Positions 17,064 through 26,828 of a DNA stretch of 64,000 nucleotides are shown piece by piece. Source of the DNA: Sabulicella rubraurantiaca. GTDB taxonomy: Bacteria; Pseudomonadota; Alphaproteobacteria; Acetobacterales; Acetobacteraceae. The DNA is taken from NCBI RefSeq assembly GCF_017355885.1, contig NZ_JAFEUU010000008.1, positions 158,234 to 222,233 on the forward strand, given 5' to 3'. Position numbers and translations under genes: made by a program. The notes below the pieces were generated by a model. It was not told the DNA's origin. It searched no databases and saw only the letters and a program-made list of their open reading frames with translations. How positions within the stretch are numbered: the stretch's first letter is position 1; every line of letters starts with the position of its first letter.

Positions 17064-17723
17064 ATGGAGAACACACGCAGCGAGATCGTGCCGATGATCG
17101 CCCGTCACGCCCTTCCCCTTGCTCTCCTGCTCTCTGCATGCGCGGCGGAAGATCGCGGCGCTCCAACCGCAGGCAGCGGCCAACCCGTGGATATCCGAGC
17201 CGCCGCCGCTGCGTGCGGCCGCACGATCCCGGCCGCAGGGACCTACCTGTACCGGACCTCCTCGGAGGGCGACGTCCAGGAGGAACGCTCTGCTGAAAAC
17301 CCGCTGATGCGGAGGAGGTCTGACGGCTTTACGCGCGTAGACCCATGCGGACGGGTGATCGAGCGAACCGGCCAGAATGCCGTCCGCTTCTCGCCACACA
17401 ACGGACAGTTGCCCGGCGTGCCGATGACCCTTGGCCATCGGTGGACACAGGACTATTCGTCTCAAAGCCAAAGAGACCCGCATCAACGCCGCAAGACATG
17501 CAATGTGGCTGCTGCCGAGGATGTTACCGTGCCAGCGGGCACATTCCCCAGCTGGCGTGTCGAGTGCATCAACCAGCGGCTCGGCGTGATGCACCCGATC
17601 AACGAGGTAGTCTCGTTTCGGCAGGGAGATCTTATTCTTCTTCGGTACGATGGTTCGTCCATAGGCGGAATTCGAAACACCATTGAGTTGCTCGCGCTCC
17701 CTGGAAACGCAGGAGGCCGTTAG
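17064..17723 (+). CDS. Putative lipoprotein
   Basis: 219 aa with GAAGGA before the ATG. The N-terminus holds a type II signal: MIARHALPLALLLSAC with lipobox LSAC and Cys26. The mature region has SDGFTRVDPCGRV, MTLGHRWTQDY and VPAGTFPSWRVEC, a pattern of beta-rich periplasmic domains of the DUF3108-like kind. Outer-membrane or periplasm-facing anchoring is inferred. Function unknown. It follows the rhodanese gene closely. Confidence 0.65.
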   Translation: MENTRSEIVPMIARHALPLALLLSACAAEDRGAPTAGSGQPVDIRAAAAACGRTIPAAGTYLYRTSSEGDVQEERSAENPLMRRRSDGFTRVDPCGRVIERTGQNAVRFSPHNGQLPGVPMTLGHRWTQDYSSQSQRDPHQRRKTCNVAAAEDVTVPAGTFPSWRVECINQRLGVMHPINEVVSFRQGDLILLRYDGSSIGGIRNTIELLALPGNAGGR

Positions 17724-17865
17724 CCGCCCGGCGCCCGCGTCAGCACAGTTGCAGGTGGGCATATCAAAACGAGAGACATGAGCCGAGATCACTCTCAGCA
17801 TCTCGGCTCATAGCGATCCGTGGCAGGCGCATCCTCGTGGCTATCCCTGCTCTCTTCCCTCCGAG

Positions 17866-18054
17866 GTGCCAAGCCTCTCCCATCCCGGAAAGGGGCGCAT
17901 ATCGGAGGATTTCTCCAAGTCGGACATCGGTGCCGAGTTTCTCTGGGTCCTCCTAGGATCCGGACGCTTATTCGTGGCCATCGCCAATCCCAGCGAGGAG
18001 CTTCCGCTGATCGGGGTGCGGCGGAACGGTCACGCGGTTCAAGTCCTCGACTAG
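17866..18054 (+). CDS. Possible small hypothetical protein
   Basis: 62 codons from a GTG, ending QVLD before TAG. It contains GAEFLWVLLGSGRLFVAIAN, which reads like a beta-strand pair of a PilZ- or Tudor-like small domain, but there is no recognisable family and no strong ribosome site. It is listed because the rest of 17724-18498 is otherwise empty. Confidence 0.25.
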   Translation: MPSLSHPGKGRISEDFSKSDIGAEFLWVLLGSGRLFVAIANPSEELPLIGVRRNGHAVQVLD

Positions 18055-18498
18055 CCCTCGGAGGAAGTGCAGCTCGTCACCATGGAAGTGAACGGCAGGT
18101 CCATCCGCCACAAGCGCGACCTGGACGACGCCTGTTGTTGCGTTGACGCTTCTGCGGACATCCCGTCCGCTCCAACGCGAGGGTGATTGTTACGACATCA
18201 CGACGAGGCCCGGAAAGATGCTTGGGCCTTGAGCACCCGGATCTTGCGAATGGCGTCTCGCGCCTCTGTTTTCCACAAGCCGCGAGCAAAAGAAAATCAC
18301 ACCATAATTTCTCTCCTGCGCTTGAGCGCACTATCTCCCCTCCGTGAAGCCTGATCCACACCCCATCGCTCGCGCCGCGCGGCCGCAAGCTCGAGCCTTA
18401 CTGCCACCCCGAAGCCATTGAGGCGGCTGTGGGCGGTGGCGGAGGGCCGTCCGTCATCGGCTGAACAGCCACCCATCCTTCTCGAAAGGAATTTTTCC

Positions 18499-18822
18499 AT
18501 GTCAAACAGCAATTCGAATACGACCAGCGCGCCGTCGGCTGCCTCGGGGACGCCGTCAGGACCAACTGCACCACCGCTCGGCCCACGGCTGAACAGCACA
18601 GGCGACGTCAAAATGGTATGGTCCTGCGAAGACTGCTTCTTCTTTGATCGAAGCACACCAATCCCTGCTTCATCCAAGGACAATGATGTGGACAAGGCAT
18701 TCCACGCTATTGCGGGTTTCTGCCGACGCGGGTCGCCGGGCGTGGGTACCTATCCGATCCGTCGTGCCATTTGGCCGCTCGTCGCAAAGAGCGATTTCTG
18801 CGCCGCAGGTGTGGAGAAGTGA
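18499..18822 (+). CDS. Small cysteine-containing protein
   Basis: 107 aa from the ATG at 18499, with AAGGA upstream. The N-terminal 35 residues are Ser/Thr/Pro-rich and disordered. The C-terminal part has four cysteines: CEDC near residue 44, then GFCRRG and DFCAAG. The spacing C-x2-C-x(about 25)-C-x(about 20)-C fits a small metal-binding or Fe-S fold. No signal peptide. I do not recognise a family, but codon bias is good. Confidence 0.6.
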   Translation: MSNSNSNTTSAPSAASGTPSGPTAPPLGPRLNSTGDVKMVWSCEDCFFFDRSTPIPASSKDNDVDKAFHAIAGFCRRGSPGVGTYPIRRAIWPLVAKSDFCAAGVEK

Positions 18823-20594
18823 CTCCTGCAGAGGCGGCCACGAGCGGAAGGTGATCGGGCTGTATTCTCTGGGAGGAGAGCCCTTCACCTTCTTTGAAAC
18901 CGGCGAACCCTTGGTCTTGGCCCTGAGCGTGCCCGCGTGTTCGATCTTGACGGGGCTGCGGCGCGCTCATTACCGGACCCTGAAGCGCACGGGGTGGAGG
19001 TCCGGCGGCAGAGCTTCGCCCTGGGCGTCAGGTGGAAGACAGGTCTCGGCACTCAGCCGATCAAGAGAGCGAGCAACGCTCGGCGGGTTACACCGTGCCA
19101 TATGCACACCCTCCACGTCTCTTCCGATGAAAGGTGCGTGCATCACGCACCTCCCGCCCCTGCCGGCCCAGATCGTCTGCGGCAGTGTATGCGCCGCGCC
19201 CGAGGCGCCTTGTCGCCCAGTCCCGCAGTGAAGCAAGATCGCTCCGGCACCGGCGATCGCCCCTGGGCCGCGCGATCAGACTTGAGCCTCGCTCGGTCAG
19301 CCTGCTTCCGGCTTCCCTGGAAGCCGCAGCGTGGTGTTCTGATGGTTATCGGCCAGTGCCCCGCGTGCGTGGGCCAAGTCCTCCATCACAATGCTGTGAG
19401 AGGCGCGAGGCAGAGCTTCTGACATCAGCTGGAAGGCATGGGTTGCACAGCGGCCGCTTCTGCAGGATCTGCGCAGCCGGATGCCGTGTGCGAGGATCAT
19501 AACCAGCAAAGTCGCCACAACTGACTTGAGATCTACCGGCCATCGCACGGCTTCGTCACGAGCCGCATCGACTAGCTAGCTACGGGGTGCATCCCTCCGT
19601 CGGATCAGCGGCAGCAAAGGAGCCCGCCTCCACGCCACGCACTTCAAAAGGTGAACAGGCCCTGAGTGGCCTTTTCGCCACGTCGTGAATTAAGCCGGAC
19701 AAAGAAAGGGCGGAGATGGTCAGCCATCTCCGCCCTTCTTGTTTTGGCTGGCCCATAACTGAGCCTAAAAAAGTATTGGCAGCTACGACAACTTCTTGCC
19801 GCTGATCGCCAGTAGCTTTTTCTTTTTGTTGGCCCAGTAGTAGGGCCTCGGAACCGTGGCTCTTTCGCGCGAGGCACACTCAAGGCACCCGAGCGAAGTT
19901 CACCCTCTTGCCTTACAAGAGTAATAAGGGAGATGTTGTTAGAGCACAAGGGGGGTTTCGGTCGAGTTTCGTTGTTCCGTTGGCACAATTGCCGCAACGG
20001 TCTCCCGATTCACAGCCTTCTTGGTCAATGTAGAGGGAATGGTACCGGCTCAGTGTTGGATTCTGATGCCTCGTCCGTCCCGAGAAGCCCCCGGTCTGCA
20101 AATCCATTCCCTCTCCTGCCCCATGCCGAGTGGGACGACTTGAGGTGCCAACTAGAGCCATTCACCGACACTTGGGCGGAGCGATAGGCACCCGAGCAAA
20201 TGGCAAGCCCAAGTAGCGTCGTTGCGCTCGGGATCCGCCGTTAGGGGTCGCCTCGGAGACCATTAAAGTTACTTAGATGTAATCCACCAACCTTGATAAC
20301 TTGGTACAGTGTAAAGGGCACGCAGAGGCGCAGCTATGTCCCTGGGCTTATAGGGCTTCAGGAACGTTGCTCGCATCTTCGTTGCCAGGAAGCGGTAACC
20401 AAGCCTCCGGATGACCGGCTTGGTACCCCCCATCCGTCTCAGGGGTGCTTCCCCCCCACGTCCCTGTTCGGGTGAGGCGTTGGTCCCATGATCTGCTCAG
20501 GGGAGAAATCCCTGCGCTGAAATGAGGAGGTGTGGGTACGTCCCATCGCCCTCCTGATCGAAGGCGTCACATCTGAGCAACAACCATCCAGAAA
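18823..20594. other. Gene-poor stretch
   Basis: About 1.8 kb without a convincing gene. GC content is visibly lower from about 19,700 to 20,350 than elsewhere. The only structure I can support is the hairpin at 19706-19745. A frame around 18845-18960 (KVIGLYSLGGEPFTFFETGEPL) has some protein-like character but no coherent start and stop. The region may hold decayed genes. Confidence 0.45.
19706..19745 (+). terminator. Intrinsic terminator hairpin
   Basis: Perfect 14-bp stem AAGGGCGGAGATGG with a 4-base loop, followed by CTTGTTTTGG, a moderate U-tract. No gene I can support ends just upstream, so it may terminate a small RNA or a decayed gene. Confidence 0.6.
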
Positions 20595-20612
20595 TTGGCC
20601 CCCTGGGGCCCG

Positions 20613-20912
20613 ATGGAGACTGGGATCGTGAATCACGATCAAACGCGTATTCGACTGCCTGTGCCGCCGCGCACGGGCCACATAAAGTGCATTGCGGCCC
20701 GCATCCGCCTCGCCAGGACTTCGGACATGAAGTTCGTGCACATGGCGCTCGGCAACTCCGCCAGCCAGCGCGAAGGCAAGCACCACACCAAAACAGGACA
20801 CTCCACCTTCTTTCCGTCGGAAGGGCTGGACCTCTGGATCGCTGGGCTACCGGGCATGGCTCCAACTTCCGCCACCGGGACATGCACGTTTCGGCTGGGC
20901 AAGCGGTCGTAG
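20613..20912 (+). CDS. Hypothetical protein upstream of HUH gene
   Basis: 99 aa (METGIVNHDQTRIRLPVPPR to FRLGKRS). The frame shows strong G/C preference at third positions, better than the overlapping frame that runs into the next gene, so I take this as the coding frame here. Ends eight bases before the chosen start of the HUH-like gene. Contains KFVHMALGNSASQREGKHH. No recognised family and no signal peptide or membrane segment. Confidence 0.45.
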   Translation: METGIVNHDQTRIRLPVPPRTGHIKCIAARIRLARTSDMKFVHMALGNSASQREGKHHTKTGHSTFFPSEGLDLWIAGLPGMAPTSATGTCTFRLGKRS

Positions 20913-20920
20913 ACGTGCCC

Positions 20921-22819
20921 ATGTCCACAGAAGACATCAAAGGCGGCTGCGAAGCCGTCGATCCGCACATCGCCTCCTCTGCCCAGCCGGCCGATCGCTC
21001 GGCTTACACGGATGTTGTAAAGGGTGGGCTCGCTGGCGAGCGGCCTCGCTTGGGTAGCTGTGATCCCAGCGAAGACCCGGCAGCGTCGCCGCTCCCCGCA
21101 AGCACCGCTAAACGTGCACGGTCAAAATCGGTCAAGAGGCGGGTGGGAACCATCTCCAAGGCGATGATGGTCCACGACCGAACCCTGCGGGCGATAAAGA
21201 ACTGGAGAAGCTGGAGTGAGAACCGGCATCGGCCGCATGTGCCCAAAGAGGCTATCACGGATCTTCTCCAAGGCACCCTAGCAGGGATGGAAAAGGCCCG
21301 TCAGAACAAGGAGGCGAAATCCACCGCTAGCGCAAGCCGGACATCCTCCGGCCCCGCGCGCAAGCTTGGCCCAGAGGACGCCGCTCAATGCATCTGGAGC
21401 GACGCTCGGGAGCAGGCCGCGAAGCACCGCGCGAAGGCCGACGCCGCCCTGGCTCCGGGCGGGCTCGTGGCCGTCGTCGCCCATATCCACCTGCCGGCTG
21501 CGGTCCGCAGCGATGTTGGCAACGAGGCAGCGGCCACCGCCCATCTCCTTCGCCAAATCTACAAGAGTGTCCGAGCGACGCTAGCCCACAAGCATGCGGG
21601 GCCTTGCTGGGAGATTGGCGTCGTTGAGCCGAGCCGGGACGGACGGGCCCACGGCCATCTCGTCGTCATCGTGCCGGCTGAAGAAGAAGCCACGGCGGAG
21701 GACGTCATCAGGCGGGAAACGGAGCGCGCCTGCTCCGGCCGCACGACAAAGGCCTCAGAGGCCATCGTGCACTTCACCCCACAGCAGAATCTCATCGGCG
21801 CGCGCTACGCCGACTCTGGGATTCACGTGGTGGACTACCTGTTGAAAGTGCATATGGGCGGGCCCGACAAGCCGGAGGAGATTTTCAAGCTCGACCGTGT
21901 CACACCTATCGTCCGGCGTGCCTGGGGAAAGCATTTCAACGTCGGCTTGACCGTGTGCGTAGTTACCCGAACAAAGAAGGCCGCCGCACTCCAGCAGACC
22001 CAGGTGGCGGAAGGAAGCGCGCCGCCTATTCTAAATTCCGGGGCGCATCTCGCGGCGGATGCAGGGCAAGCGCCGATGGAGAACAAGACCCCGCCTGCGC
22101 GCAAGAAACCCTCACCGCAGTCCTCCGGCGGGCAAAAGGACATCGAGGCTCCGGTCGCGGGCGTGACTGTCACAGGGTGCGGCGTCTCGATGGGACATGT
22201 CACACGCGATGACGACGGAAGCATCGTACTTACAACAAACGACCACCCCAGACTTCAGAGTGGTGCCGGCTCTGCGGTGGGAGGACAGTTGGCTGCATCA
22301 CAGGCTGGCAGGCCGCGCCAGCCCGCCATGACGGCGGCCCAACGCAAGCGGAAGAGCCGCGAGAAACTCGAGGAGCAGGGCCTCAAGGAAGCGACTGTCC
22401 TAATCCGCGAAGAGCATGAGGCTGAGTTTCGGAAGGCCGCGCATCTCTCAAGGCAAAACATGCCTCCATGGATGCCTCCGCTTTGCCCCGAGGCGGGAAG
22501 CGACCTGTCCCCGATCTTGGATCAATGGCCGCATGCGGCATGGACCGGAATCACTGGAAGCCGAATGCCTGAGCCGGCCGCGCGGCGGCGCGTCTCTCCA
22601 CGAACCATCGGAGCGACAAGGCTGTCTCGGTCCGGCCAAGGTCTTACCCGAGCCGCAGCCCCAGTCCGCGCAACCCGCGCCTGGAGCGAGAACAGCGATG
22701 GGTCACTTCATAGCGTCGAGGTTCTGGCGACATTGCTCGAGACGTTACAAGAGGCCCATCAGATGAGCGCGGTCGCTCTCATGTACGCGAGGGAGATGCT
22801 CAGCCGCCGACAGCCATAG
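20921..22819 (+). CDS. Putative HUH-type endonuclease/replication protein
   Basis: 632 aa from the ATG at 20921; the frame is open upstream, but that part overlaps 20613-20912, which has better codon usage. A basic N-terminal third is followed by a core (residues about 170-340): LVAVVAHIHLPAA, then GVVEPSRDGRAHGHLVVIVP, where HGH followed by a hydrophobic strand resembles the HUH metal motif, and about 65 residues later VVDYLLKVHMGG with a Tyr-x3-Lys arrangement like a catalytic tyrosine motif. The C-terminal part has MTAAQRKRKSREKLEEQGL, the plasmid copy-control or ribbon-helix-helix type. It may start replication or nick a mobile element. Assignment is tentative. Confidence 0.5.
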   Translation: MSTEDIKGGCEAVDPHIASSAQPADRSAYTDVVKGGLAGERPRLGSCDPSEDPAASPLPASTAKRARSKSVKRRVGTISKAMMVHDRTLRAIKNWRSWSENRHRPHVPKEAITDLLQGTLAGMEKARQNKEAKSTASASRTSSGPARKLGPEDAAQCIWSDAREQAAKHRAKADAALAPGGLVAVVAHIHLPAAVRSDVGNEAAATAHLLRQIYKSVRATLAHKHAGPCWEIGVVEPSRDGRAHGHLVVIVPAEEEATAEDVIRRETERACSGRTTKASEAIVHFTPQQNLIGARYADSGIHVVDYLLKVHMGGPDKPEEIFKLDRVTPIVRRAWGKHFNVGLTVCVVTRTKKAAALQQTQVAEGSAPPILNSGAHLAADAGQAPMENKTPPARKKPSPQSSGGQKDIEAPVAGVTVTGCGVSMGHVTRDDDGSIVLTTNDHPRLQSGAGSAVGGQLAASQAGRPRQPAMTAAQRKRKSREKLEEQGLKEATVLIREEHEAEFRKAAHLSRQNMPPWMPPLCPEAGSDLSPILDQWPHAAWTGITGSRMPEPAARRRVSPRTIGATRLSRSGQGLTRAAAPVRATRAWSENSDGSLHSVEVLATLLETLQEAHQMSAVALMYAREMLSRRQP

Positions 22820-23847
22820 CGTTCCCCTCTAGCAAGAGCGGGATACAGCGTGAGCTGCGGTTCGGCGCCGTCGCCAAAGGAGCCGCACAGGCAGCTCACG
22901 CAAAGATGTGCCGATCAGCACAGTGCACGAGGGTGACGAGTGGGTATCGAGGAAGCAGTGCGATGGCAGCAGGACGCTAACTTGCTGCTTCACAATGCGC
23001 CCGAGACTGTATCCTGGGGGAACGCACGCTCTGAGTCTGCTGCGGGCCAGCCGTCATGTCGTGGTCTGGGAAGAACCACAGTGGGCGTGGACTTGACCAG
23101 CCTTCGCCCTGGTCGCGGATATGTGAGTTTTTGTTCGTGTTCAGCTTGATTGGCAAAGGCTGATGTCGGGGTACTGGCCTCCGGGACAGACCAGCATCGG
23201 CCAGGAGGACGACGAGCGAAGCAGCACGGAAACAGACTCGCTGCAGGTAGCATGTGCAGGACCGGCAAGCCGGCGGCGCCTGGCTCGTGACGTCAAGGCG
23301 CTTGAGAAAGAGGAGCTTCACCAGCAGCTGGCCTATGTTCACCGCCGCATCGGAAGCGCAGGCTCGCCTCTGCTTCGTCCTGAGCCGCCTGCTCCACCTC
23401 AGAGTCCCAAGGCTCCCACACAGCTTCGCATGGGACGCGAATTTCGCTCAATTCACTGGAATGGCGCCCAACGGTGGGATCGCGCGATGAGGAAGTCCTC
23501 TTTGGCCGTGCCGTTGTTGCCTTCGCGAGCCCAGACGCCAAGCGCCCGCTGTCCATCCACGCAAACCCAGCTGGTACCTGTTGGGGAGGGTGCGCAGCTT
23601 GGCGCGGGTCACGTCCTCGCGGCCCAAACTGCCTGATCACGCAGAGATTCATGACCCTTTTTGCCGCATCATTGTCTGGTCATTTCCACCAAACGCTACA
23701 TGATCGTGCTGTCGGGATGCAGCGCCACGACCAGATGAGGTCAGACGCGGCACATTATTTCTGCTGCCCACTTTGTTTGGCTCTCCACGCACCACATGAT
23801 GCGGGCTGGAGAAGTGCTGCTCAACTTCCATCGCAGAAGGCAGAACC
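22820..23847. other. Region without a supported gene
   Basis: About 1 kb after the HUH-like gene. Several overlapping frames are open on both strands, but none has consistent codon bias, a ribosome site or a recognisable domain. Nothing else structured was seen. Confidence 0.4.
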
Positions 23848-24381
23848 ATGGCGAGAGTACTCTTGTCGAGGCCGCAGTCATCGACGCACGGCACGACAAG
23901 CCGGCTCTTCACCGAGGCACAGCTGGTGATGGCGGCGCCGCAGCTCACTCATCCACGGGATAGTCTGGACAGAAGCTGGCAACCCGGAACGCAAATGGCC
24001 GCCCCTCCGCTCTCGGAGAAAGGGGCGCAACTGGAGATCGCTGTGATGAATGTCGTCACTTTACTTGTCGCCCCTCCCAAGGCCGGGGGCATTTCCGGCC
24101 CGCTCAGAGGGCTGGCTTCCAGCAAGACGGACGCAGCCATTCTGCGCGTGCTGACGCCGGCCATTCCGAAGACCTTCTTCGAGGCCGACGACAAGGGGTA
24201 CGGCAACGCCGACGCCGACGCCGACGCCGTCGCACGCACCGCGAAGGATCACATCCGGATCCAACCGGACGGAGGCAATCCCGGCGCGGAAGTTCAGGAG
24301 GCCGAGTGCACGACCTCTTCCAGACTTACGAATGGTCGTTCCCAGCATGACGACAGCAACTTGCCGCCGGGTGGCGTCTGA
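23848..24381 (+). CDS. Hypothetical protein with Ala-Asp repeat
   Basis: 177 aa from an ATG. Third-position GC is high through the middle (PPLSEKGAQLEIAVMNVVTLLVAP to TKDH...), supporting coding. A hexanucleotide run GCCGAC around 24203-24228 encodes ADADADA. The first 50 residues and the last 30 are low in structure. No family recognised, no signal peptide. It could also be partly decayed. Confidence 0.35.
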   Translation: MARVLLSRPQSSTHGTTSRLFTEAQLVMAAPQLTHPRDSLDRSWQPGTQMAAPPLSEKGAQLEIAVMNVVTLLVAPPKAGGISGPLRGLASSKTDAAILRVLTPAIPKTFFEADDKGYGNADADADAVARTAKDHIRIQPDGGNPGAEVQEAECTTSSRLTNGRSQHDDSNLPPGGV

Positions 24382-24497
24382 CACCCGGGCCGGCACTCAC
24401 AAGCCAAGTCTTACTTTCAGAGCAGACCGCCTGTCCTCCTCCAGAAAGGGGAGAACTGAGGCAGACAAGTCCATCCCCTCACGAAAGGCAATGCTTC

Positions 24498-24938
24498 ATG
24501 TCTTGCATCACTCCAAGCGACACGTTTCAAAATCTTCTGCACATCCTGGCCAAGGAGCATGGAATTTCCCTGCCTGACGATATCAGCGCGAGCCTTCTCG
24601 CGCGGGCCCTGGGCCAGCCCGCTGCCGTACCCGATGCGCGGCAGTACATAATCAAGCGCGACGGACTTCCTCCGCTGCGCTTCGTAGGCTGGCAAGAAGC
24701 CTACGTGATCTCCGATTGGGTCGGAAACCGGCTCACGTGCCTCGGCCTCTACAAGACCAGGGGCGGCAAGTTCGTCTGCGAGCGAGACGTGACAGACGTG
24801 AGCTTTGGGCAAGAGGAGTTTCTTGAAGCCAAAGCCTGCTCCACGTTGGCAGAGGTCGGCGAGTTCTTTGGACATGGCGATCTCGCCAAGCAGCTCTACG
24901 AGGAGGCCTCCCTGACGATCGCGGAAGACGTCGACTGA
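24498..24938 (+). CDS. Hypothetical protein
   Basis: 146 aa, ATG preceded by AAAGG. Good codon bias throughout and a strong terminator immediately after. Contains an alpha-helical N-terminus (FQNLLHILAKEHGI), a beta-rich centre (LPPLRFVGWQEAYVISDWVGNRLTCLGLYKTRGGKFVC) and an acidic helical tail. No signal peptide or membrane span. Not recognised. The gene stands alone. Confidence 0.65.
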   Translation: MSCITPSDTFQNLLHILAKEHGISLPDDISASLLARALGQPAAVPDARQYIIKRDGLPPLRFVGWQEAYVISDWVGNRLTCLGLYKTRGGKFVCERDVTDVSFGQEEFLEAKACSTLAEVGEFFGHGDLAKQLYEEASLTIAEDVD

Positions 24939-24943
24939 TACGA

Positions 24944-24973
24944 GGTCCGGCCGAGATGGCCGGGCCTTTTCCC
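24944..24973 (+). terminator. Intrinsic terminator
   Basis: GGTCCGGCC, loop GAGAT, GGCCGGGCC (9 bp with one G-T pair) followed by TTTTCCCTT, six bases after the preceding stop codon. Confidence 0.75.
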
Positions 24974-25057
24974 TTGACAAGCTGACCCGGAGACGGCGCT
25001 CAGCGGTCGCGCCAGGAGAACGCCAGGCTTTCCCGGCACCGTGTCATCAACGGGCCT

Positions 25058-25276
25058 TCAAGCCATCGCCAGGAAGGTTGTAGGTCCAGAGGCCGCCACC
25101 CGTACTGCAACGGTCGGTCGATGCTTTTGCAGGACAGCGGAGGCGGCAAAGAGCGCCGCGCCAGCCTGCTCGCGCGTGTCGAAGAGCAGAATCGAGGCCG
25201 AGCGATTGGGGTCTTCCGTGGAGCGCAGCCAGGATGCGCCGCGGAAGCCCGCTAGTTTCGCAACTACTTCCGCCAT
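25058..25276 (-). pseudogene. Antibiotic-biosynthesis-monooxygenase-like fragment
   Basis: 72 codons reading AKLAGFRGASWLRSTEDPNRSASILLFDTREQAGAALFAA. This matches the second half of the ABM-type ferredoxin-like fold (GFxGxxWxxSxD, then fdTxEQAxAA). The N-terminal strand and helix are missing or very short, so it is either a minimal protein or a truncated gene. The strand before the ATG contains GGGGG but no good Shine-Dalgarno sequence. Low confidence. Confidence 0.35.
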
Positions 25277-26094
25277 TGCCCCCGTACCTCAGGGCCGTCT
25301 CAGTCGGGTTGTTGTCGGCCTTGCGCACCATGCAGAAGTGAGAATCACTCCGGTCGCCGCTCTGCGAGGATGCGATGCTGTGATGTCCAACCTCACCATC
25401 GAAGCGCTCGGTCGGCTCCCCTAAATCCGAGAGGTTGGTTAGGCGGCCGGTCCGCCCGGCCTTGCTTACGCGATGCGTCTCGGCGCCGCGCTGGCAAGGC
25501 CAGCAACTTCGTCTGAGGCTCGACCATGAACGTCACCGATGCTTCAGGTGCAACTCGGCTTGGATGGTACCCTGAGCCAAGCCACCCTAAGCCGCGAGAA
25601 GGCGCGTAGCGGATACCATTTGGCCGATCTGAGCTTCCTGACATTTACTGAGGCCCAGGAGCAACCACGCCTGCCACATACAGGCGGGCTTTCACAGCTC
25701 GGGCACGTCGCGGAACGCGGATGGGGCGCTCGTTTCTGGCCTGTGGAATACAAACACGAAGGAAAGGCCTTTGCACCGCACGACGGCGACCGGAGACAGC
25801 CGCTCCTCCTACATTTAGACAACGAGCACCGCAGCCATAACATCGGGCTCGCGCTCGAGCATGCGCAGTGCCGCAGCCAGCGTGGCCACGGGCCCAGCGG
25901 CCCCGGTCCCGGCTAGCCCAGCAGTCCTCCCGGTAAGCGCCGAGCGAGCACGGACGTCAGGCCCTGCTTTGTCTCGCTTCACACGGGACCAGACGCCGCA
26001 GCACCTGAACCATCTTCGCTAAAGTGGAGCACAGTCGGCCGCGATATCCCGACCCAAGCGGAACAGCCACCTCGGTGAGGTCGGGCAGAAGCGA
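25277..26094. other. Region without a supported gene
   Basis: Open frames exist on both strands at 25539-25916, but none shows a recognisable domain, and the ribosome sites are poor. Probably decayed sequence. Confidence 0.35.
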
Positions 26095-26143
26095 CCCTGC
26101 CCATCGCCGCACTTGTCTGTCCGATGTGCTGCGATGGGCAGGG
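26095..26143 (-). terminator. Hairpin downstream of peptide genes
   Basis: Perfect 12-bp stem CCCTGCCCATCG with its complement at 26132-26143; inner GCAC/GTGC pairing shortens the loop. It lies 22 bases beyond the stop of the minus-strand peptide gene and is a plausible transcription end, although no U-tract follows on that strand. Confidence 0.5.
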
Positions 26144-26164
26144 ATGAAGGAGTGGATGGCTGAG

Positions 26165-26455
26165 TCAGGAAGCGACCGCTCCGACAGCGGTTCCAACGAG
26201 AGCGCCTGAGGCCGTCAGTCCCGCCGTGGTGACAGCGCCGGCAGTGACGATGGTGCCCATGGTGACGCCCTCTGCGAAGACCGCCGCCGCTGCGGTGCCC
26301 AGAAGAGGGGCGGCCGCTCCGGCGGTGGCGATGGTGAGCGCCACTCCGGCCACGAGCCCGACGCCCGCGCCGATCCAGGTTGCGGCACCGATGCCACCGG
26401 CCACGTCATCCAGTTGGTCGTCGGACAGGGCGAGGGCGGCGTGGGTCTGCGTCAT
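26165..26455 (-). CDS. Double-glycine leader peptide, Gly-rich core (1)
   Basis: 96 aa. Leader MTQTHAALALSDDQLDDVAGG ends in the Gly-Gly processing site typical of class II bacteriocins and microcins (hydrophobic and acidic LSDDQLDDVAGG). The 75-residue core is almost entirely Gly, Ala, Val, Thr and Ile with no cysteine and long hydrophobic runs, as in pore-forming or glycine-zipper peptides. It lies 67 bases downstream of a second precursor gene with the same leader, so the two may act as a pair. No peptidase-ABC exporter or immunity gene is recognisable here. A glycine-zipper membrane protein is an alternative. Confidence 0.6.
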   Translation of the reverse strand: MTQTHAALALSDDQLDDVAGGIGAATWIGAGVGLVAGVALTIATAGAAAPLLGTAAAAVFAEGVTMGTIVTAGAVTTAGLTASGALVGTAVGAVAS

Positions 26456-26522
26456 GGTCGTGTCTCCTGCGAAGAGGTCTGGAAGACGGGTTCAGGTAAG
26501 CGGGGAGAGTGAGAGAGGTGGC

Positions 26523-26807
26523 TCAGCCGATCGAGGAGCCGATCCGCTGACCCACGACGCCGGCGGCACCGCCCAGCACGCCACCCGCCACAGCGCTCGC
26601 GACCGTCGCGCCACCGACGGCACCCTCGGCGGCGATGCCGGCCAACACAGCACCCGCGGCCAGACCACCCGTCGCAGCGGTCACCACGCCACCGACGATG
26701 ATGCCACCCACCAAGCCCAAGACGCCGCCCAGGCTCATGCCGCCCGCCACGTCATCCAGCTGGTCGTCGGAGAGGGCAGCGGCAGCGGGGAAAGAGGTGT
26801 GGGTCAT
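26523..26807 (-). CDS. Double-glycine leader peptide, Gly-rich core (2)
   Basis: 94 aa from the ATG at 26807, where the leader begins; the frame continues 17 codons upstream into the conserved promoter block. The leader ends SDDQLDDVAGG, identical to the neighbouring gene. The 71-residue core starts MSLGGVLGLVGGIIVGGVV and ends GQRIGSSIG. The third paralog at 40071-40364 shares the core start and end almost exactly, though its leader has diverged (LDDTQLDAISGG). First gene of a two-gene unit. Likely exported with leader removal after Gly23; target and immunity unknown. Confidence 0.65.
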   Translation of the reverse strand: MTHTSFPAAAALSDDQLDDVAGGMSLGGVLGLVGGIIVGGVVTAATGGLAAGAVLAGIAAEGAVGGATVASAVAGGVLGGAAGVVGQRIGSSIG

Positions 26808-26828
26808 GGTCTGGGTCCTTGGCTCTCG

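Noticed and set aside
24200..24230. GCCGAC hexanucleotide run as a regulatory or CRISPR-like repeat
   Set aside because: Short, uninterrupted, in frame with an Ala-Asp stretch; no spacers. No CRISPR array was found anywhere.
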